NCBI GenBank assembly: GCA_001770955.1
Contig: MESL01000011.1
Span: 35,211 to 99,210 of the forward strand
DNA: 64,000 nt
Direction: 5' to 3'
Source: Burkholderiales bacterium RIFCSPLOWO2_12_FULL_65_40
GTDB lineage: Bacteria > Pseudomonadota > Gammaproteobacteria > Burkholderiales > Burkholderiaceae_C
Shown: piece by piece, positions 58,857 to 64,000 of the stretch
Numbering within the stretch: position 1 is the first letter of the stretch
How the letters are laid out: every line of letters starts with the position of its first letter
Position numbers and translations under genes: made by a program
The notes under the pieces: model-generated
Told to the model about the DNA's origin: nothing
The model's database searches: none
The model's input: the letters and a program-made list of their open reading frames with translations, nothing else

Positions 58857-61800
58857 GGCTGCTCCCTGAATGGCAAGGCCCGGGTGGGTGTTCGGGCGCC
58901 TGCGGGAATTGCGCCAGCCACCCGGTCAGGGCGGCCAGCGCAGGCTCGAAATCAAACTGGTCGATATGGCCCTGCACCCCTTGCAGCGCGGGCCCCAGCG
59001 CCTGGTGCAAGGGCCGGAAATGCTCCGACACGAAGCTGCGCGCCGCCGGATCGTCGCGCAGCAGCAGGCTGTGCAGCGTCTGCACCAGCGCGCGTGCATC
59101 CTCACCGGGGGCCTGGGCGTCCACGCGCCCATCCGCGCCCTCGGGCGGGGGCAACTCCTGCAGGGTGCCGATCTGGCCGAACCAGGTGTTCAGCGGCTGC
59201 ACCAGAGCCTCCAGCAGGTCACGCAGTTCATCCAGCAAGGGCTGAAGGGTCGCCCTGTCGGGCGAAGAATCACGCAGCCGCTCCTCCAGGCGCCCGGCGC
59301 AGTCCTGCAGCGCCACGGCACCCACGGTTCCGGCCAGGCCGCGCAGCGTGTGGGCGTCGCGCAGGGCCTGTTCGGCATGTCCCTGCGCCAACGCCTGGGC
59401 CATGCGCGTTGCGGCACACCCCTGGCTGTCCAGAAAGCGCCGCAGTGTGTCCATGTAAAGCGCGGGACGGCCCATGGCATTGCGCAAGCCCAGCACCCTG
59501 TCCAGACCCGGCACGGAGGGCACTGGCAAGACGGCATCTCCGGCCTCGGTTGCCGATGCTGGTGCGGCGCGGACGCTGCCCTGCACAAGCGCCTGTCCGC
59601 CCGGTTGCGGCGCAATCCATCGTTGCAACGCCTCCCACAGCCGCGCGGGGGCAATGGGCTTGGCCAGATGGTCGTTCATGCCGGCATCCAGGCAGCGCTG
59701 GCGATCGGCATCCAGGGCATTGGCCGTCATGGCCACGATGGGCAGTCCCGCCAGCCGGGGATCGGCGCGCAGCTGCCGCGTGGCCTCCAGGCCATCCATG
59801 ACGGGCATCTGCATGTCCATCAGTACCAGGTCGTAGGGGTGGCGGCAGGCCAGGTCCACGCCCTCCTGTCCATTGGCGGCCACGTCCACCTGTACACCGG
59901 CCTCCTGCAGCAGCTCGCGGGCCACCTGCTGATTCAGTTCGTTGTCTTCCACCAGCAGCACGCGCGCACCCTGCAGTGCCGGGCAAGCCTGCGCGGCACC
60001 CATCCGCGGGTCAGCATCGGCGCCCTGCCCCTCGCCAAGCACCTGCATCAGCGTGTCGAACATGACAGAGGCGCTCACCGGCTTGATGAGCACCTCCTCG
60101 ATCCCCTGGCGTTGTGCAGAACGCAGAACATCCTCGCGGCCAAAAGCCGTCACCATGACGCGGTGCGGCAACTGCGGCAGGTCGAGTTCGCCAATGCGGC
60201 GCCCGAGCTCCAGCCCGTCCATGCCGGGCATCTGCCAGTCAAGCACCACCAGATCGAACGGCTTCGCTTGCACGGCCGCCTGCTGCAAGGCTGCCAGCGC
60301 CTCGGCACCCGAGTGCACTTGCTGCACATCGAAGCTCATCGACTGCAGCATCTCCGCCAGCACGATGGCTGCATGGGCGTTGTCGTCCACCACCAGCACC
60401 CGCAGGCCGCGCAGATCCGGCGCGGGCAGCAGCGCGCGCGCTGGCGCACCCCGATGCAATGGCACGGTGAACCAGAAGGTCGAGCCCTGGCCCAGCTGGC
60501 TGCGCACGCCCACCTCGCCGCCCATGAGCTCGGCCAGGCTCTTGCAAATGGCGAGCCCCAGGCCCGTGCCGCCATAGCGGCGCGTGGTGGAGGTGTCGGC
60601 CTGCTGGAAGCTCTGGAACAGCCGCTCCATCTGATCCGCGCTAAGGCCGATGCCGGTATCGCGCACCTCGAAACGCAGCAGCACCCGGTCGCCCTGCTGC
60701 TCCTGCACACGCACCACGATGCCGATGTCGCCCTGCTCGGTGAACTTGATGGCGTTGTTGGCGTAGTTGATCAGAATCTGCCCGATGCGCAGGGCATCGC
60801 CCACCAGGTTGGGAGGAACGTCGGCGGCCACGTCGCAGATCAGCTCCAGCCCCTGCGCGCTGGCCTTGTGGTTGACTACATCGATCACCCCGCCCAGCAC
60901 CTGATCGAGCACGAAAGGGCGGGGGTCGATCCGCAGCTTGCCGGCCTCGACCCGGGAGAAATCCAGGATGTCGTTGATTACGCCCATCAGGTGCTGCCCG
61001 GCCTGCTGGATCTTGCTCACGTAATCGTGCTGGCGGGGAGTGAGGCCCGATTTGAGCGCCAGGTGCGACATGCCGATGATGGCGTTCATCGGTGTGCGGA
61101 TTTCATGGCTCATGTTGGCCAGAAAATTGGACTTGAGCGCCGTCGCCTCCTCCGCAAGCTCCTTGGCACGGCGCAGTTCCTCCTCGGCCCGCTGGCGTTC
61201 ACTGATGTCCACAAAGGTGCCGATGACGCCGCCGGGTGTGCCATCGGGCCGCTTGAAACCCTGCAGCCAGTACAGCGTGTGATGTACCTGGCCATCGGCA
61301 TACGGCATGCCCACCTCGCGGTGCACCGCCTCGCTGCTGTGCAGGGCGGCCTCGGCATCGGCCTGAAACTGCTGGCGCTTCTCGGCCGGAAGGTAATCGA
61401 TCTCCAGCACTGTCTTGCCCAGCAGGTCTTCGCGGCTGACGTCAAACACCCGCTCGAAAGCGACGTTCATGCCCAGGTAGCGGCCCCGCTCGTCCTTGTA
61501 GAACACCGGAATCGGGATGGTGTCGATCAGCACCTGCTGAAACTGCACCTGTGCGGCCACCCGCTCTTCGAGTCGCTTGTGGGCATCGATGTCGACGTTG
61601 ACGCCCACCATGCGCTCGGCCCGTCCGTCCGCAGCGCGGATGATGTGCGCCGAGCATTCGTACCAGCGCACACCGCCATCGGAGCGAACCACGCGCCAAA
61701 GATCGTGAAAATGCTCGACATCCCCGGCCAATGCCGCGTCCATGCGAGCCAGGGCACCTTCCCGGTCTTCGAGCCACAGGCGCGCGGCCCAGGTGGCGCG

Positions 61801-63723
61801 CCAATCGTCGAACACGCGCTCGGTGATTCCCTGGGCACCCTGCAGCTTCAGGCTCCAGACACTGCGTCCGGTAGCCAGGTCCACGTCAAAAACCCCTATC
61901 TTGCCCGCCTCCTGGGCCAATTCCAGGCGTTCCCGGGTCTGCTGCATAGCCATCTCGGTACGCCGCAAATCGGTCACATCCTCGATGATCCAGATGGCGG
62001 CATTGGCGCAGCCCCCGATCTGCACGCTGCGGCCCGACATGCGTGCCTCGAACGACCGGCCGTCGAGCCGGTACACCGTCCAGTTCTCGCGCACCGGCAA
62101 ACCCTGGGCCAGTTGCGGCCCCACCCGCGCTGAGAAGGCCGCATGCTGCTCCAGGCTGCCAAAAAGCTGGCTGACACGCTGGTCCTGCAACTGCGCGGCC
62201 TCTGCGCCGACCAGCGTGGCAAAGGCGGGATTGAACTGGCGCATCAGGCCATCGCAGGTCAGCAACACGGGCGGCGCATTGGCAAAAATGGCGTTCTGCT
62301 GCTCCAGCAGCTCCTTGAGGCGGCGCTCGCTGCGCTGCAAATCCTCCTGCTCCTGCATGCGCTGCGTCACATCCTGGTGCAGGCCCACCATGCCAATGCA
62401 CGCCCCACGCACATTGAGCACGGGCGTGAGCGTGGCTTCTTCGTGGTATTCGGTGCCGTCCTTGCGGCGGTTGACGAACTGCCCCGTCCATGATCGGCCG
62501 GCCACCACGGTCGACCACATGTCGTTGAAGGTCTGCATGGGCGTCTTGCCGCTGGCCAGAAGCGAGGGCTTCCGGCCCCGCACTTCCTCCAGGCGATAGC
62601 CGGTGTTGCGCTCAAATTCGCGGTTGACCCACTCGATCTCGCCCTTGGCATCGGTCACCACCACCGACAGGGGACTGTTCTGCAAAGCCACGCCCAGCAC
62701 ACTCAGCCGTTGCTGCGTGGCCGCCATGCGCGCGCGGTTGCGCAGCAGTTCCAGCAGCAAAATGCCCACCAGCGCCAGCAAGGCAAACGCCACAGCCCCT
62801 GCGCGCATGCGGTCGGGCAAGGGCATGACCTGCGAGACGTCGTCCAGCATCACCAGGGCCCAGGCGCCACCGGGGTCGCCCCAGTCGATCTCCTGGCGCG
62901 CCACGGCATGCTGCACACCATCGACCACCACCTCGCCGGAAACGGGAGAGAACGGCAAGGCCGAAGCCACCCCGTTGTCAAACTGGCGGCCAAACTGTCG
63001 CAACCCGGCAATGGCATCAATGCGACTTTGCGTCAGCGGTGGGGCCACGGCATACTGCCATTCCGGGCGGGTGGACGCAAAGGCAACCCCCTGCGGGGAC
63101 AGCAGCAGCATGGGCGTGCCGCTGCGTGCGAGCAGCGCATCAATGGCTGCAAACGACATCTTGGACAGCACCACCCCCAGCACGGCCGTTTCAGGGGTGC
63201 TTCCCGCATACAGCGGCGCCGCCACATACAGGCCCCGCTCGTGCGACATCGAACCGACCGCAGCGTAGACGGTCACCCTGCCCTGCAGTGCCTGCTGAAA
63301 ATACGGCCGAAACGCCACATTCGAGCCCGTGGAATGGCTGCCTTGCGAAGCGTGCGCGACGATGGTTCCATCGGCGGCGATCACGTACACACCGTCGAGC
63401 CCGAACCGCCCCCGCACGGCCTCCAGTGCGGCCAGCACCGCAGGTGCATCCGCCGGCAGCAGCCCCTGCGCGACAGTCTTGAACAGGGGCTCGGTCAAGC
63501 CCATCAACGCCACGGCACCCACCACGGCGCCCTGCGTGGTCTGCTCGGCCAAGGCGGCGGCGGTGTGCTCCAGTTTTTCCTGGCGCTGGATCTTGCGTTC
63601 GCCCAGACGCTGACCATGCAGCGCATCCACCACCAGAAGCGCCCCCAGAAAGGACAGCAGAGCCACCAGCAACAGGCCGCTGAACCACGGTACGCGCTGC
63701 TCCACGGACTTGCCCATCAGCAT
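58846..63723 (-). CDS. Multi-PAS hybrid sensor histidine kinase with two receivers and HPt
   Basis: This 1625-residue inner-membrane kinase begins with a membrane segment (about 14-32), followed by a periplasmic Cache-like sensor (about 40-300) and a second membrane segment (about 307-330). Four PAS modules follow (roughly 340-455, 470-590, 600-720, 725-845). Then come HisKA with His873 ([15 protein letters not shown]), HATPase, receiver 1 with Asp1162 ([14 protein letters not shown]), receiver 2 with Asp1303 ([14 protein letters not shown]) and an HPt domain with His1458 ([14 protein letters not shown]). Every phosphorelay residue is present. It ends overlapping an HD-GYP regulator gene, implying a relay to cyclic-di-GMP breakdown. 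The signal is unknown. Confidence 0.93.
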   Translation of the reverse strand: MLMGKSVEQRVPWFSGLLLVALLSFLGALLVVDALHGQRLGERKIQRQEKLEHTAAALAEQTTQGAVVGAVALMGLTEPLFKTVAQGLLPADAPAVLAALEAVRGRFGLDGVYVIAADGTIVAHASQGSHSTGSNVAFRPYFQQALQGRVTVYAAVGSMSHERGLYVAAPLYAGSTPETAVLGVVLSKMSFAAIDALLARSGTPMLLLSPQGVAFASTRPEWQYAVAPPLTQSRIDAIAGLRQFGRQFDNGVASALPFSPVSGEVVVDGVQHAVARQEIDWGDPGGAWALVMLDDVSQVMPLPDRMRAGAVAFALLALVGILLLELLRNRARMAATQQRLSVLGVALQNSPLSVVVTDAKGEIEWVNREFERNTGYRLEEVRGRKPSLLASGKTPMQTFNDMWSTVVAGRSWTGQFVNRRKDGTEYHEEATLTPVLNVRGACIGMVGLHQDVTQRMQEQEDLQRSERRLKELLEQQNAIFANAPPVLLTCDGLMRQFNPAFATLVGAEAAQLQDQRVSQLFGSLEQHAAFSARVGPQLAQGLPVRENWTVYRLDGRSFEARMSGRSVQIGGCANAAIWIIEDVTDLRRTEMAMQQTRERLELAQEAGKIGVFDVDLATGRSVWSLKLQGAQGITERVFDDWRATWAARLWLEDREGALARMDAALAGDVEHFHDLWRVVRSDGGVRWYECSAHIIRAADGRAERMVGVNVDIDAHKRLEERVAAQVQFQQVLIDTIPIPVFYKDERGRYLGMNVAFERVFDVSREDLLGKTVLEIDYLPAEKRQQFQADAEAALHSSEAVHREVGMPYADGQVHHTLYWLQGFKRPDGTPGGVIGTFVDISERQRAEEELRRAKELAEEATALKSNFLANMSHEIRTPMNAIIGMSHLALKSGLTPRQHDYVSKIQQAGQHLMGVINDILDFSRVEAGKLRIDPRPFVLDQVLGGVIDVVNHKASAQGLELICDVAADVPPNLVGDALRIGQILINYANNAIKFTEQGDIGIVVRVQEQQGDRVLLRFEVRDTGIGLSADQMERLFQSFQQADTSTTRRYGGTGLGLAICKSLAELMGGEVGVRSQLGQGSTFWFTVPLHRGAPARALLPAPDLRGLRVLVVDDNAHAAIVLAEMLQSMSFDVQQVHSGAEALAALQQAAVQAKPFDLVVLDWQMPGMDGLELGRRIGELDLPQLPHRVMVTAFGREDVLRSAQRQGIEEVLIKPVSASVMFDTLMQVLGEGQGADADPRMGAAQACPALQGARVLLVEDNELNQQVARELLQEAGVQVDVAANGQEGVDLACRHPYDLVLMDMQMPVMDGLEATRQLRADPRLAGLPIVAMTANALDADRQRCLDAGMNDHLAKPIAPARLWEALQRWIAPQPGGQALVQGSVRAAPASATEAGDAVLPVPSVPGLDRVLGLRNAMGRPALYMDTLRRFLDSQGCAATRMAQALAQGHAEQALRDAHTLRGLAGTVGAVALQDCAGRLEERLRDSSPDRATLQPLLDELRDLLEALVQPLNTWFGQIGTLQELPPPEGADGRVDAQAPGEDARALVQTLHSLLLRDDPAARSFVSEHFRPLHQALGPALQGVQGHIDQFDFEPALAALTGWLAQFPQAPEHPPGPCHSGSSHAT

Positions 63724-63759
63724 GGCAGCGCCCTTCTCTGCGAGCAGGACTTGCCGCGC

Positions 63760-64000
63760 TCAGACCACGCCATGGACCAGGGCCTCCACATCCGCTGCCG
63801 GGCCGGGCCGCCCGAACAGAAACCCCTGGAACTGCTCGCAGCCGTGCAGCCGCAAGAACCCCAGCTGCCCCGCCGTCTCCACCCCTTCGGCCACCACGTC
63901 CAGGTCCAGGCTTTGCGCCAGCGCCAGGATGGTGCGCACGATGGCCGCGTCGTTGGGGTCGCTCAGCACGTCGCGCACGAAGCCCCGGTCGATCTTCACC
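63760..64000 (-). CDS. EAL-domain protein, C-terminal end (cut by window edge)
   Basis: Only about the last 80 residues are present; the frame runs open off the right edge. The segment KIDRGFVRDVLSDPNDAAIV contains the conserved KID of EAL phosphodiesterases, and VVAEGVETAGQLGFLRLHGC has the catalytic-site EGVE loop, followed by QGFLFGRP. The upstream part of the gene is outside the window and may carry GGDEF or sensory domains. It lies 36 nt before the hybrid kinase on the same strand, so a three-gene cyclic-di-GMP operon is likely. Confidence 0.9.
   Translation of the reverse strand, partial: VKIDRGFVRDVLSDPNDAAIVRTILALAQSLDLDVVAEGVETAGQLGFLRLHGCEQFQGFLFGRPGPAADVEALVHGVV

Noticed and set aside
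58870..62133. Open frame of about 1090 codons antisense to the hybrid kinase
   Set aside because: No domain pattern and typical antisense composition; the kinase reading contains every expected phosphorelay motif.

Overview
The window is chromosomal DNA from a GC-rich betaproteobacterium, most likely family Comamonadaceae (Acidovorax-like). The evidence is gene content and order, protein character and a dispersed hairpin repeat family. This placement is inference from the sequence; no database search was run. There are no insertion sequences, prophage genes, rRNA operons or CRISPR arrays. Coding density is very high and almost everything is core metabolism or cell-envelope biogenesis. No intergenic gap exceeds about 290 bases.

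Layout. (1) 1-8284: phosphate regulon. pstS-pstC-pstA-pstB-phoU-phoB-phoR run on the minus strand (phoR is cut by the window edge), preceded by a small lipoprotein gene; divergent ppx (exopolyphosphatase) and a small basic ribbon-helix-helix-like protein lie on plus. (2) 8327-11938: an OlsB-like acyltransferase, ppk and sixA on minus. Three well-formed Pho boxes, each exactly 10 nt upstream of a -10 element, lie before pstS, before the lipoprotein and before ppk, so phosphate uptake and polyphosphate synthesis share one regulator. (3) 12226-15585: a PAS-PAS-GGDEF-EAL cyclic-di-GMP protein and an orphan amino-acid-binding protein. (4) 15714-22918: glmM, folP, ftsH and rlmE, then yhbY plus a glycosyltransferase-like gene, a small membrane protein and greA. 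(5) 23081-27938: carA, an unknown gene, carB. (6) 28158-43194: the large conserved envelope cluster read on minus as rpsB-tsf-pyrH-frr-uppS-cdsA-dxr-rseP-bamA-skp-lpxD-fabZ-lpxA-lpxB-rnhB-RNA methyltransferase, linking translation factors, isoprenoid and phospholipid precursors, outer-membrane protein assembly and lipid A. (7) 43334-49361: amidase, D-amino-acid dehydrogenase-like enzyme, NAD(P)HX repair enzyme, AraC regulator and secreted alpha/beta hydrolase. (8) 49428-57601: rnr, two tandem tRNA-Leu(CAG) genes, pmbA, darP, mog, cysE, trmJ, suhB. (9) 57732-64000: a second cyclic-di-GMP signalling cluster: an HD-GYP response regulator, a 1625-residue hybrid kinase and the end of an EAL protein.

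The most unusual signal is a family of about 65-nt imperfect-palindrome repeats with at least eight copies here. Three sit at gene 3' ends, and five lie inside reading frames (dxr, lpxB, trmJ, an RNA methyltransferase and a small membrane protein), where they are AT-rich patches with rare codons and are translated in frame. Other points of interest are the extended Pho regulon, an uncharacterised gene between carA and carB, and covariation between the two tandem tRNA-Leu genes.
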